A stretch of 64,000 bases of DNA from Saccharina japonica (GCA_008828725.1 MEHQ01002227.1:284852-348851); one strand, 5' to 3'. Numbered from the stretch's first letter, positions 52,784 through 64,000 are shown. Translations and numbers: made by a program. The notes: generated from the letters alone by a model not told the origin.

Positions 52784-52842
52784 AGCCACTGAACAACTAA
52801 GTCACGTGACTCTTGGTACCCCAGTGGACTATGCTACATATA
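52784..52842. repeat. Degenerate palindrome, CACGTG family
   Basis: AGTCACGTGACT at the centre with arms related to those at 50107-50160 (CCAGTGGACTATGCTA). Confidence 0.6.
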
Positions 52843-52858
52843 ATTCCCAAGCGTGGGT

Positions 52859-53094
52859 GACGCATGCTACGATAGAGGTGCACCATGTTATTTCTGAGCT
52901 CCTCACTTAAGGAGCGTCGCGCCTCACCGAAAAACGATTCTGGAGGAGAAAAGCAAATGCTGCCGGATGAGAAATCTCATGACGGAAGTATAGGCTGAAA
53001 CATATTTCGTCACAAGAATTAAAGTCCGACGAATTCGCCCAATCGTTCAGAAAACATTCAGCCAAAAAGTGCTACCTCTACCGTAGCACGCGTC
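52859..53094. mobile_element. Miniature inverted-repeat element, GACGC family, copy 2
   Basis: Ends GACGCATGCTACGATAGAGG and (reverse complement) GACGCGTGCTACGGTAGAGG form a terminal inverted repeat of at least 20 bp with two mismatches. GGGT flanks both ends (52855-52858 and 53095-53098). The interior matches 30090-30351 in inverted orientation. Non-coding, 236 bp. A B-box-like GGTTCAAACTCC follows at 53102-53113. Confidence 0.8.
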
Positions 53095-53345
53095 GGGTCG
53101 GGGGTTCAAACTCCGCCGATTTCATAAAATAAATAAAATTGCTATAAATACGTCGGTTGTGAGTTCAACCGATTGAATAAATAGCAATTTTCGAGCATAC
53201 GCGCTGGAGACTTTATGAACGATTATTATAATATGCCCCTGGGTACTACAGCAGCAACACGTGGCGAGGGAAGGGGCCCGAGTATCAATACATCATGGTG
53301 AAATGGTATCGAACCCCAACGCATATATTTTGTTGGTTACAGGTC

Positions 53346-53402
53346 GCATAGCATAGTCCACTGGCCTACTCTCAAGTCACGTGACTGAGTCGGCCAGTGG
53401 GC
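53346..53402. repeat. Palindrome, CACGTG family
   Basis: CACTGGCCTACTC...GTCACGTGACT...GGCCAGTGGGC, imperfect hairpin. It is followed directly by the inverted repeat 53452-53660. Confidence 0.75.
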
Positions 53403-53451
53403 TATGCCATAGTGGACTATCCTATATACACGCGTACAATCAACAAGCGGG

Positions 53452-53660
53452 ACGAGCGATTTGCAGATTTGCAGCAGCTCGGAGACACAAGCCTTGTTGC
53501 CAGATGCAGCCACCGAGCTTTGATCACGAGGGATCAGTCGAGACGGGAGTTGCGGCAAACGTACTCCATTGTTTGTTGCTGGAGTGATGGCCGGCTTCGC
53601 GTTTCCATGAAAGCCGCGGCTCCCGGCCACTTTTTTTACAGCTGAAAACACAGTTGTTCT
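53452..53660. repeat. Inverted repeat partner of 49005-49200
   Basis: Minus-strand translation includes FHGNAKPAIT, PSRLIPRDQS and KACVSELLQICK within the open frame 53337-53789, similar to the plus-strand peptide at 49010-49195. No family is recognised. Confidence 0.65.
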
Positions 53661-54104
53661 TGGTTGCCGACTCAGTTTAGTTTGTATTTGAGGCCACTGG
53701 AAAAACAAAAACACAAACAGTATGCCTGGAAAAATTCGGTCTTGCTGAAATGAGGACCCCTGTAGAACGTACCTGGTACCCATTTTCAAATGAGAACTCC
53801 AGCCTGGATCGTATTCCCTGTGTCTGGTTAGGTGGCCTGTACTGTATATTTATGCCTACGTGTGCCTGTTAATGCCCAGAATAGTTAACATTCACCCGAT
53901 GATCGACGTCGGGATTGGCTGTTGATATACTTCGTATACGTGCACCTGATATATACCAGGTAGCACACTACTGCCGTATAACCAGGAGAACCAGCTTTGT
54001 ATCCTTAACACTGCTGTAAACGGTTAGATACTGGTGTGCAGCAGCAGTATATATTTTCGTTTTTTGCTACTGCTGTAGCACCTCAAGAAGACATCAATCA
54101 ATAA

Positions 54105-54157
54105 CCCCCCCCCCCCCCCCCCGCCCCGCCACCCACCCACCCACCCACCCACCCACC
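54105..54157. repeat. C18 homopolymer followed by (ACCC)n
   Basis: Eighteen Cs, a short GCCCCGCC spacer, then seven ACCC units. Such G-rich complements can form quadruplex structures. Confidence 0.95.
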
Positions 54158-56091
54158 ATACGCATAAGATTTGTGCGCTGACACGCATCGCTTACCGCCG
54201 AAATGTCGTTGGTGCACCCAGCCATGATACAAGATTCTGCGCTGATACGCATGAGTGGATAGTAAATACGATCCCAAGACTTCTACTTGTTGCTGGAACA
54301 TGATAAAAATTGAAGAACCGCCAACGCAATAGCTTGATGCAGTTATCATAGGAGTCTGACCACTTCAAGCCATCTGTCACGCTCCTCGTTCCCATCGTTT
54401 TAGTACTAATATTAACAGTAGTATTTTGCATTTTAGGGTTGCTACGTTTCCACTCGACCACCGTCGCGACCGGCTCTTTCACTGCAGCTGTGGCTATCAT
54501 ACAAACCATCAGGGGACATTATAACTGAGGCGCATCGTACACCCCAAACAAGAAGAAGTGAAACCAACTTACGGCATGCACCAGATCCATATGATACGTA
54601 CAAAATGTACACACATACGAGTTGCAACCGGACCCGAGAGGGCCTCATACTACAAAGAACTATTACGGGAGAGCATGGTAGATAGGACCTACCGTACACA
54701 CGTATTTTTACTAACAAACTTTGGTCCTATTATATGATATTTACTATGGTCCTCCGTATTAGAAGAGCTAACCACCTCGTTCGAGCCAACCATTGAGGTC
54801 CACTGCTGTGCACGAGGCGAATAAAGACTAGAATGTTTAGATTAGTCTCGTACACGGATCGTATTCGACTCGTACACAGTGTGCTTACACCATTTTCTCG
54901 CATATGTGGGAAGCACCCCCTACGAAGAAAGTATGGCCTTTGATTGGTTCAACATCAGGCAAGGACGGTCGAAAGTCGAAAGCTATGTACGCCGTAGACA
55001 AAGTAGACACATCCAGGTGTATCTGACTCGTTTCAAGCCAAAACCAGGTATTATGTGAGGCTGGCCAATCGCAGGGCTCCAAGCGTGTGCTCGTAGTGTG
55101 TCCCTGGTTTGATCAAACAGGGACGAGGTATTCCTGTTTTTGGCTACGGCAGTCGTTATTGACATGCTTACTAATATCCCTTTCACGGATTACCCATCAT
55201 TGACCTCTCAGAGCTCCCACTTCCACACCACCTCCTTTCATTACTTGCGGAGCGTTACTTCCTCTCTTTGTTCCCTATACGTTAGTTGGCGAGAGTCTTT
55301 TTCCTTTTTCAGTTTTGGGTCCGTGCGTGTGCCCAGAGAGTACAGCAGCGCCGGTGAGCCCGGCGCCATCGCGGGTATGAGAGGGTGCTGGCCAGTAGAG
55401 GGGGGGTCAGAAGGAACGCGGTCGCCTTTCTCGTGGCTAGGCGTGGCGTGTCCATCGAGACACGAGGGAAGCATGAAGGGGCTTTGTCTGCCTTGCTGAT
55501 GCTGTATCAATCGAGTATGTCCGAAATTATAAGGTTCGATTATGTTTGTAAAAGGACATTCAAACGATGTATGTTTATCGAACATATATTATTTACAGAG
55601 ATAGCCACGCGGTTTGAACACCATCATCGCCGAGCGGGCAAACGAGAGCCACGGTGAGCACCGGGCTTCACGCGAGGCGGGCCACCGGGCTCACTGGGGC
55701 TGAGAGGCAGTAGAGCCCGACCCGGACCGAATCGATGGCGAGGCGATCGCGGAGGGGCGTGGAGCGTCGAGGCTGACAGAACGCGAACGGCGTCCCAACT
55801 GTTTTTTGAAGCGGCGCAATCATCACAGACCCGACGGCCCGATGGGATGGTTTTTTCAAAATCAAGTTTTCTTTCGTGTTGACTTGATTTTCATTTTTTT
55901 CGACCGTTTTGTTTCGTTTTTGTTTTTCACTCCTGGCGTTTTGTTCGAGTACTCGTACGTATAAATATGTAAGTGCGTCTTTCTCTGTTTTAGGATTGTT
56001 TGGTTTTCGTACTTCACAACATGACCACCGTGCTGTGCTGTGCTTGCTCTTTCATACATACAAAGTACGAAGTACTACCGTTGTTGTTGTA

Positions 56092-56599
56092 CTACCACAT
56101 ATACTCACAAAAAAAAGCACAAATCGCACCCACCACAACAGCCGGCAGCGCAGCATCGTGCTGTGAGCCGTGTTGCTGTGCTTTTTCTTCCGAACATACA
56201 GCTTTGTTGTCCTGGAGCATGGAGTCATAATGTGCATCTCGAGCATGTTTTGCATGCATGTCAAGTCCGCCGTTTTTGTGCAGCACCATTAACCTCTTGG
56301 TATTTTCAAGTCGGTGCTTGCACTACATCAGGGGCCTCTTCTGCCTCTTTCTTTGCGCGAGCGTAGCGGGCGGCGTCAGCCGCCCGCGGAGCGGAACCCT
56401 TGTAATAACTACCAGTGTACATCTTTGATACAATGCGTCGGCTTCTTAGTTCGTTCGTCTGCTGCATATCTGTCACTTCTTGCATCGTTCCTTGCAAGAC
56501 ATGACGACAATTGATTTCCGCAAACCCGGCGTCTTGATAATCAGCCGACGAGCTGACGCATAGCGCTTGTTTAGTTGCAAGCCGCCTCGGGTTGGTCAC
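56092..56599 (-). pseudogene. Possible decayed coding region of unknown family
   Basis: The frame 56306-56599 encodes a charged, helix-prone peptide (EVTDMQQTNELRSRRIVSKM, AADAARYARAKKEAEEA). After a stop and frame change 56092-56289 continues with GLDMHAKHARDAHYDSMLQD. The composition looks coding, but I do not recognise the family, the first codon is GTG, and an intron or lesion would be needed to join the two parts. Confidence 0.25.
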
Positions 56600-58362
56600 G
56601 GTCGCCGTGTGGCAGTGTGCTTAGCGGCATTTCCGTTATGTGTTGTGGAAGGGGCGGGAATTCAAGTTACCTGGCTTTTTCCCTTTGTTTTTATTTCGAA
56701 CTCACACTTTATATATAAAAATGAAACAGAGCCAGCTGCAAATATGAGGCACTCTGGCTTCATTTAGCGCTAAAAAGACCCAGACCCGATAACCAGAGTA
56801 ATTATGCTTATATGCTACGCCACACAGTGGCTTACAAGAAGGTGCTGAAGTGGTGAGGACATGTGTGCTTCGCAATAGCACGACCGGCCCTAGTCACCGC
56901 ATTAGGCTGGGATGGCTGGCGGCAAACATTTCTTCACTACCGCGGCAAGTAGTCAAGCTTGTTATACGTAGGCCGCCGTACGCTGTATGAAGCAGCCGGT
57001 CTGCTCAGTAGCATGGAGCACTGGTGAAGTAAGAGTACACCCAGCCATGCACGAATTTAGAGTAGTGCTCGGTAATAGCATAGCTAACAGTATGGGGCCC
57101 AGTTAGAAAGTCCCAAGAAAAGGTTCTTGGACGTCGATCGTTGGTCTTCTGGACGAATAGCAAGCACCAAGAAAGGCGCGAGCAAACATCAAGGAACATT
57201 CACGAGCAAGCATCAAGGAAAATGTATGTGGGTCGGTCAGTACAACGATCGGGCAGAGAGGCGAGCGTGGCCCAAGCTGGTTGCAGATGCGCCCAACAAT
57301 CTGACAATCAATCCGCTAAGCTCTGTCTCATCGCTTATTTAACCTTCTCCATCTTGGCTCAGAGAGCGCCGCCTTTTCATCATCATACGCTTCTTCTGAG
57401 CGAAGCTCACGAGCACGCCTAACAGCGGCTCGCGCCAAGCCTCTGGACTGAGTACCAGCGCGTTCACCACACTGTCACATGCAGACATATACGTGAACAG
57501 GTTATAGCTCTGGATGTGTTTGGCACTTCGTGTATAGCTGTGGTTAATCATATACGTCAAGTACAAAGGCCATGCCCGAGGTCCGAGGTGCTACGTACCC
57601 ATACATACAGCAGTGAGTTACTCCGCATCACTACGAAGATGATCGCCACCGAACTGGGGCTAACTGCTGTTACGTCTACATCCCGGCAGAGCTTCCCCAC
57701 CGCCACGTATGGGACCTGTTGTAATCGTCTCGGAGCCGTCGTGCTCCTACTGTGCATCATCTACCAGGTACATATTCACGACTGATTGCGAATGTGGGAG
57801 ACTCCAGCATCACCGGCAGCCTTGTTCGAATATGGCTCATCAACAATGACGGTTACGTGTCGTTTCTGGTGATTAGCGTATTATTGGGTATTTTATTCTT
57901 GACTTGTATGCTCTGTGGTCGTCCGGGGACATGAGGGCTACATCCCCCGGTTTAATAGGTGGGTACGGATCTTAGGACAGAACGGATGTTGCTATTTGCT
58001 GCTGTAGGTCGTCACCCACGGCAGCCACTTCTTCTATTTATATTTATGGTTGTCTTCTCTTTGTTCCAGCAGGGTCTCTATGACCGGACTCTGCCCAGGT
58101 CATTTCCAGCGGGGACTCTCTGACTGGGCTCTGCCCGGGTTCTGCTTGGGTTCTTCTTCTCGGTACTAATCAACACATTTACTTCGCGTCAGCTAGGGTG
58201 ACTGACTCCCTCGAGTGGTACAGCTTTATGCCGGCCTTGAGCTGAGCTAAGTCATCCGGGGGTTGCCATATCTCGTAGGTGTTAAATATGCCGCACATGG
58301 GGACTGTATGTTCAGCCTCTCGTCTGTGGATTTTGTTTTTAATCAAACCTGATTCGTAATAC

Positions 58363-59482
58363 ATGCTTTTCATCTTGGCTCATCGTCCTGAAATACAAAC
58401 ACACCTCACCAACGCCATGAGGGGAACCAATTCGTTTAACGACGAGAAACCCGAAGAGTTCAGCGACTGGCATAAAAACAGGCTCCATTGTCAGTATGCA
58501 ACCGACATATTTCCCGTGATGGAACGACAGACCAGGCCTACATAGAACATAAACGATGGGGGTACGGACGAGGTAGACACGAGGGAAATATTCCGCGTCA
58601 CTGTTCACACCCGGGTTGCTGGACACTCCTTGTCGGATGTTCAACATCATCAAGCTGCAATCAACCGTGCCAACCAGGATCTATACACAGTCTTGTACCT
58701 GGTCGCGGACAAGGCAGCGGGAATCTTAGTCGTTAACCACGCATACGAAGAACGCGGGACCGGTGGAGATGGCCAAACAGCGGTTAAGGAATCCGACGAC
58801 AATTATCTTAGGGCCACTAACAAGACCATTCGCCATTGCAGGCGGCGCACAGGAACCGGATTATCCGTGGATCACAATATAATGCAGGAACAATGCCTTC
58901 GCAGCCAGCTTATCGCGGCGATAAAATCGGGTCACCGAGCGGCACTTCAAAGAAGTCGTTGCGCATAAGGCCTCCCGAATAAGTACAAGAACATCAAACT
59001 AGCAACCTACAAGGACCCATAATTTGATCTGCCGAAGATCCATTCCATCGTGCGCCATCTTCACCTGCAAGGCTTGTCATGCAAAACGGGCCAGGGCATG
59101 GTTATCGAGGGACATGGCGTGATCATGTTGGTGGAGTCAGAAGCTGACCCAAACACATAATTCGCCACACCTGGGGGAAAGGGGGAAACTACAAGAGCGG
59201 CTTCGTCGTGCCCGCCAAGACCAATGACACGCGGAACAACTGTTACCCGGGGAAGAACAGGAAGTCTAAAGGAACGGCAAACGACACTACGAACAAGTAG
59301 TGCTCGCTTCACAAGATCCCCTCTCACAACGACGTTGACTACTACAAGCAGGGAGCTTCGCGCCGAAAGGAAGGCGGGGTTGCCTTGGCTGCTACCATCT
59401 ATGCCCACTTCCTTCCCTTTAAGAACGACGACAGCCTGGCCATGAGCTTCGCGGTTGAGTGCGACGGTGTCTTCCAGTTGTA
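58363..59482 (+). pseudogene. Decayed copia gag
   Basis: Frames 58363-58545 (FNDEKPEEFSDWHKNRLHCQ) and 58630-58968 (VQHHQAAINRANQDLYTVLYLV...HIMQ-like tail with LRSQLIAAI) match the helical gag of copia elements. Further pieces in other frames (about 58970-59150: NKYKNIKLATYKDP, LPKIHSIVRHLHLQGLS) continue it. Near 59300-59345 CSLHKIPSHNDVDYY resembles a zinc-binding CxxH...H...C site with the last Cys changed to Tyr. No pol follows, so this is a gag fragment. Confidence 0.6.
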
Positions 59483-60129
59483 ACAAGCGCATTCACCCCG
59501 CAGCAAGGAGCTTCATTGACTGGGATGGCTTGATCAACTTCATGATTGCCTAGCGTTACCATCATCATAATCGTGGATCGCGGAGCAACGTATCGCCCGG
59601 GGTCGCTCAATATGGGATAGTCGAAACGTAGTCTCGTGAATCTCAGCATAAGGATCGTGGAATCGCCGCAGAAACTTTCTTCGGGATCGGTCCACAACAC
59701 CGTATATATTTAGAATCACCGGGGCGAAGCATCTTCTGGGATTACAGCATCATTATCATCGATTCATGGCTGCTGCAACATGGCGCCCGGGGTCGCTGAA
59801 CACGATAATCGGGTGGGGCTACTCGGAGATCGTTTATTGGGTCGCTCCACCGCCATCTGGATCGCCAGAGGAAGGAGATCTTCATGTCCATTGGCGCACC
59901 GGTTTATTGCCGATATTTGTGTTGTCGTAGGGCCACATGTCTTATTTGTACGGGGCGGGAAGAAACGTGTAAGCCTGCGAGTAGTTCTATTTCTTGGTCA
60001 ACCAACCGGTCACTTGGGCGTTTTTTATTCCTGAGATGCAGGAGTATTTTCAGTGATATATATATTGCCTCTCTCTGACACACGCCTTTCTTCAACTGCT
60101 CACCCACCGTTTGGGCAGTTCAACGCCAT
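59483..60129. other. Unassigned; diverged internal duplication
   Basis: 59550-59615 and 59740-59810 share GCCCGGGGTCGCT and a CATCAT-rich lead-in, suggesting an old duplication. No pol domain is present after the gag remnant. Confidence 0.35.
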
Positions 60130-60918
60130 GGCGGTGTTGAATGTGTCCAAGAAGCAACGTGTGGTAATTAAGACCGCTGTTCGACTGGTATCCCTTCAAC
60201 TGTAAAACCTGCATCCGATAAAAGTGTCGCAGTATCAAGCGTTCGGAACTATATCGTACCGAGCACGTCTGTCTGTCTGATATTCTCCTATGTATAACGA
60301 GACCCGCGCGGGTTCCAAAGCTGCTCTGCGATATGTATGCGGTTTGTATGCTCACCCTCGCTTCAAACCTGTCACAAAATTAGTCCTTCACGTAGCCAGG
60401 GTACGCGTAGAAGTTGTTGCGCTAACTGTGATAGGATTGATCACCCGTCGTAGACGAAGCAGGAACGTTTTATGTTGTTGCGGCATAACAGCGGATTCCA
60501 CACGTACATTTGCAGACAATTAACGTGGCGGTGTTGAATATGTTGGAGCAGTAACGTGTGATAGTTAAGACCGCTGTTCGACTGTAATCCTTTCAAACGT
60601 CAAACCTACGGCCGATAGTGGTGTTGAAGTATCAAGCGTACGGAACGGAATGGTATCGAGTACGCTTGTCTGCCTGGTATTCCTCTATGCACAACGAGAC
60701 CCGCGCGGGTTCCAAGGCCTGTTTGTGGTATGTATGTGTTCTGCTTGTATGCTCGCCTTTGCTTCAAACATGTCAGACCATTATTATTTTACGTAGCCAG
60801 GGTACGCGGAACATTTGTTGCTTCAACCGTGATAGGATTGGTCATTCTTCGTAATCGAAGCCGTTTATGTTGTTGCGGCATAACAACGGATTTCACACGT
60901 ACAGTTGCAGACAAATAA
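60130..60918. repeat. 397-bp tandem duplication
   Basis: Copies at 60130-60523 and 60527-60918 begin GGCGGTGTTGAAT and share AAGACCGCTGTTCGACTG, CACAAC/ATAACGAGACCCGCGCGGGTTCC, GTAGCCAGGGTACGCG and GTTGTTGCGGCATAACA. The small frames in each copy are related to each other but to no known family. Confidence 0.9.
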
Positions 60919-62041
60919 TGTGCACGAAGTTACAAAAGTTGGGGGTATCGAGATAGCAACAGTATCAGAGTGCTATAAATAACATAATGTGTTGCTATAA
61001 CTATCAGCCACGAGCATGTTACGTTGGACCAAGGTGACTCGTGCATCTAGCTTCGATAGCTAACATAAATCCAGTCTTCGTTGTTGCCTCCATCCAGGGG
61101 TCGTGTTGATATAGGTACTTTGCAGCAGCAGCAGTAACCAGTCGTAGCCTACCGAGCTCTACTGATCAAGAACAATATCGTCACTAGCACGTAGGTGTAT
61201 GAAGCAGCCTATCTGCGGAGCAGCATGAAGTACTGTAGAAGTAAACCTACACTCAGTCATGTATGTACGACAAAGTATTGTAGTTGTCTCTAGGAACTCG
61301 CGCAGAGAAGAGGTTTGCTGTTGTCAACGTTTGCGCGTTGGTGGGTGGCAGACGGTGGTAATAGTCATCGTTGTTGTCTTATCGACGTTGCATTTTGTTT
61401 TCCGGTTATTGTTGCTGTTCGGTTAAAAGACAGAAAACATCGGACCAGGATCCAATACGCTACTACTGTGCTGTATTGTTGTAGTAGCGCACACAAGACA
61501 GAAGACATCCGGATCAGCGACCAGGCTCATATACGTTACACTGCTTGCTCGTCCACGCGTACTACACAGCAGTACAGCAGTGAATAGTTCTGCATCATGC
61601 TGTTATAAATGCATATACTATATACAGCAGCAGTAATGGTATGGTCTCATTCTGGAGTCTGGAGTCGAAACCGAGTGGAGCAAAAAACAACAGGAACAGC
61701 GGGAGCAGGAAAAACTATAGCGCAAAGCAAATTAATCACAGCTGATGTATGACGTATTTGTAACAATGTAGTAAATACTGAAAATGAAACCATGATCAAC
61801 ACAATCAAAAGACACGTGGGCATTTGGCAGCATCGGGTGACAAGCGGTGGGTTGATGCATCTCTTGCACCCGCTATCTCGTGGCGCCGAGCCACGAAGCC
61901 CTACGTTGGAGTCGCATTGGGCTTTCGCAATCCTGCGGGGTGTGGGCAGCTCAGTGTGGTAGCTGGGAGAGAGCATGAATCTCCTGTCTGAGCACCAGCT
62001 GTATACTACATGCAGCCCACTGCATTGCAGCTGCAGCAGCA

Positions 62042-62082
<41 letters not shown>

Positions 62083-62795
62083 GTAGTGTTCGTAGGCAGG
62101 CGTTGCTGCGTCGAACTTGAGTACCTGCAAGGAGCCCAGCAGTACACCGCAGATACCCCAGCACCGTTCGTGTCCACGCCACTGGATGCGCGTGGCATGA
62201 GCGGCGGCTGTGCTGCTGCCTGTACTACTGTGTGGACGACCGCCGCCGTGACACGGCGCTGTTGTCGCTCACCTCCTCTGTGATTGCTGTATTCGCAGCA
62301 CGCCGCACGCCCCACGAGGTTTCCGCCCGAAGCATGTTCTGCAGAACGCCCCAAGAACTTGTTTCGGGGGGGTTGTGTTTGGCAGGTTGTGTTCGGAAGG
62401 TTGCACCGCGGAATATAACAATAGTTTACTCAATCAACCAAACAAGGGCTTCGGCCATCTCAATGGGGTAGCCTATTTTCCCAAACAATGGTTCTGGAAG
62501 TAGCGAGCATTACCGTTGCAGTACCTGACTGGCTGTCTATAGGCAACACGAAATCGGGGGTGTCATTTCCTATTTTATATGCGCTGTGCGATGCATGCCG
62601 CGTTCCGGTCGGTCATTAACTACAACACGCTTCTCAAGCTAACACGGTGCTTGTGACGCCACCCACATCAATGCATATTCGATGTCGTTGGATGGCAGCT
62701 CTGATCCCCACCTCCCCTCCCCGCCTTTCACCCCAACCGCCGATGCTTGCAACTTTTTGTAGAGGCCAACGCACGCGTAGGACGCGGGACGCCAA
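60919..62795. other. Spacer with CAG-rich sequence; unsupported open frame
   Basis: (GCT)13 lies at 62042-62080. A minus-strand frame with a real ATG at 62198 runs to 61647 (183 codons), with 13 Gln in a row and one hydrophobic segment near its end (CLLIVLIMVSFSVFTTLLQI). It has no homologous motif and its upstream extension lacks an ATG, so I do not call it a gene. The last ~440 bp should contain the promoter of the transporter exon, but no clear element was seen. Confidence 0.35.
62042..62080. repeat. (GCT)13 trinucleotide repeat
   Basis: Thirteen uninterrupted GCT units on the plus strand, preceded by a short run of GCAGCAG in the opposite sense that could fold back on it. Confidence 0.95.
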
Positions 62796-63021
62796 ATGAA
62801 GCCTTGCAGCTCCGACGATAAAGTGCAATCCTCGGCGCATTCGGAAGCTGCTCACTCCAACCGTACCGAAGAAAGGAATATGAAGACTCCTTTTCCTTGG
62901 CGGCCTATGGTGGCGATTGCGATTTCCATTGTCACTGTTATGTATACTCTCTGCAACCTGTTTCCCTACGCGGGTTACATGGTCCGACATCTGGGGGTCA
63001 CCGACGACAAGGACGAGGCCG
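62796..63021 (+). CDS. First exon of a putative major facilitator superfamily transporter
   Basis: ATG at 62796 opens a frame with a polar N-terminus rich in Ser, His and Glu (about 28 residues), then KTPFPWRPMVAIAISIVTVMYTLCNLFPYAGYMVRHLGVTDDKDEA. The pattern P-x-P-x-(K/R)-x-x-x followed by a first membrane helix, LFP-x-x-x-x-MV-x-x-x-G and TDD is the start of ZIFL-like and related MFS transporters. At 63021 the sequence G|GTAAGT is a strong splice donor, giving 75 codons plus one base. The remaining helices must lie to the right of the window. Substrate unknown. Confidence 0.5.
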
Positions 63022-64000
63022 GTAAGTTCGCAAGTGTTAGGCCTGGTCGTGTGCGGTTGCAGAATAACGAATGCGCTATACCTGGTATATGTGACTGCTG
63101 TGTTGTTGTTAGCTTCCCTTTGCCACAGCAGCACCGTTGTGCACTACAACACCGGCTGAATTTAGAGTACACCAGAGCGAAGTTGATGCACGACCTTTAT
63201 ACTGAACTATTGTATATGCCAGGTATATGCTGGTAAGTATAATGTAATTATAGTGGTACGGCCGTTGTTACGGCCACGGGGGCGGCATACGTCCATGGCT
63301 TTTCGTACGTTACACGGCCACCCACCCACCCACCCACCCACTCACTGACCCACCCATCAACTGACCAACCACCTAAGCAGCCGCTCATCACCTACTCACC
63401 AGCACACCCACCACCTGCTTATCCACCACAACAACGCAAACTCCATATAGTATTTGACCGAACATTTAGTAATGAGAAAAAAGAGGTTAGCCAGGAAACG
63501 GTGTACCGGGAGTGTTTTACGCCTTTTTACGGTAGACAGGGGAAGCCCGTCACAACAAACCCCTTACATCGGCAGCTCTCGTTGGCCAGATCACCCCTGT
63601 ACCGAGATATGACTACGAACGCCAGGATACACCGGCTTCTAACCTCTCGGATAGATTTTCATAGGTATGTAGCGCGAGTTCCCCCTTTTATTGCGTACAA
63701 AACGACGATTAATACGGCCATCAACGTCAACACTGTTAACGCTACAACTCACCAAGAACGCAGCATAATATGTCCCACGGAGCAACAGCATGCAACCAAC
63801 AGTAAGTCGGGTGTCAGGTCACACAATGGTGTTAGGTTATCTCTTTGCGTGCCAATTCCATGGCTATGAACCTCCAATCCCACCGAATACGATGGATATA
63901 TGACCCTATGCCGATGGTTATATAGCCGTACACCCATGAACCCACCGAGGCACTTCGGCCATTTAATCGTCTCATGCGGTTAGTATCGCATAACAGGTAC
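63022..64000 (+). other. Probable start of intron 1 of the transporter gene
   Basis: After the GTAAGT donor no continuation of the MFS motif (an expected YAG-x-x-x-S-x-x-x-G-R region) was found in any frame. A CCAC-rich run lies at 63315-63425. The open frame 63501-63869 has no known motif. Treated as intron sequence by inference. Confidence 0.35.

Larger units (their letters stand above)
53661..58362. other. No gene recognised; homopolymer and ACCC run inside
   Basis: A C18 run (54105-54122) is followed by (ACCC)n at 54131-54157. 57180-57230 has a ~24-bp direct repeat with CATCAAGGAA. 56985-57070 resembles 61185-61275. Small frames at 54192-54509 (-) and 55140-55499 (+) have no known motifs. 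Splice-interrupted host exons could hide here but I found none that I can support. Confidence 0.35.

Noticed and set aside
61647..62198. Poly-Gln protein gene on the minus strand
   Set aside because: The Gln run comes from (GCT)13, there is no recognised domain, and the longer version of the frame lacks an ATG. Without transcript support it is not called.

Overview
The window looks like nuclear DNA of a eukaryote packed with repeats. A brown alga or another stramenopile is the best guess, based on the mix of Ty1/copia, Ty3-type and DIRS-like retroelements, the many CTG/CAG runs and the GT-bounded exon near the right end. No bacterial, phage or organellar gene set was seen. Almost everything recognisable is transposable-element sequence, most of it broken by stops and frameshifts. 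The only host-gene candidate is the first exon of a major-facilitator-type transporter at 62796-63021 (+). It ends at a GTAAGT splice donor and the rest lies outside the window.

Layout. 1-258, 5495-6035 and 7500-8145 are clusters of a 41-bp hairpin repeat built on the word TACCGA. 680-4345 is a badly decayed copia element (+). 8430-9560 is an array of ~200-bp repeats abutting a second, internally deleted copia element (-, 9706-11654). 12100-16490 is a decayed DIRS-like element (+) with gag, reverse transcriptase and RNase H. 16490-22042 holds shared long direct repeats and a short element on the minus strand in which a gag start is joined to the catalytic end of a tyrosine recombinase. 22-32 kb is mostly unassigned sequence with duplications, miniature inverted-repeat elements and a tRNA-like (SINE) sequence.

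32155-44423 is a second 41-bp hairpin array (word TACCTA) opened by nested insertions. The largest is a nearly complete 9338-bp Ty3-type LTR retrotransposon (-, 32640-41977) with 436/486-bp LTRs, a TACC target duplication, a 28-nt primer-binding site covering a whole tRNA T-arm, an Arg/Ser-rich gag, pol and integrase. Also inserted are a 162-bp element with a 9-bp target duplication and a ~711-bp hAT-like element. A second hAT-like copy to the right is itself split by a small LTR element (44836-46166).

46-62 kb contains SINE-like sequence, DIRS terminal repeats, large inverted repeats, palindromic hairpins, a GC-hairpin tandem repeat (50650-51690), a third TACCG repeat family, a decayed copia gag (58363-59482) and a 397-bp tandem duplication (60130-60918).

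How the parts relate. The two 41-bp hairpin families align base for base and share start, middle and end modules, but the stem word is switched from CCGA/TCGG to CCTA/TAGG. This coordinated switch is the most unusual signal in the window. The Ty3-type element is the youngest large insertion, with LTRs nearly identical apart from a 50-bp duplication. Its reading frames meet at an in-frame TGA (gag/pol), a GGG-TAG (+1) junction (pol/integrase) and an in-frame TAG inside the integrase region.
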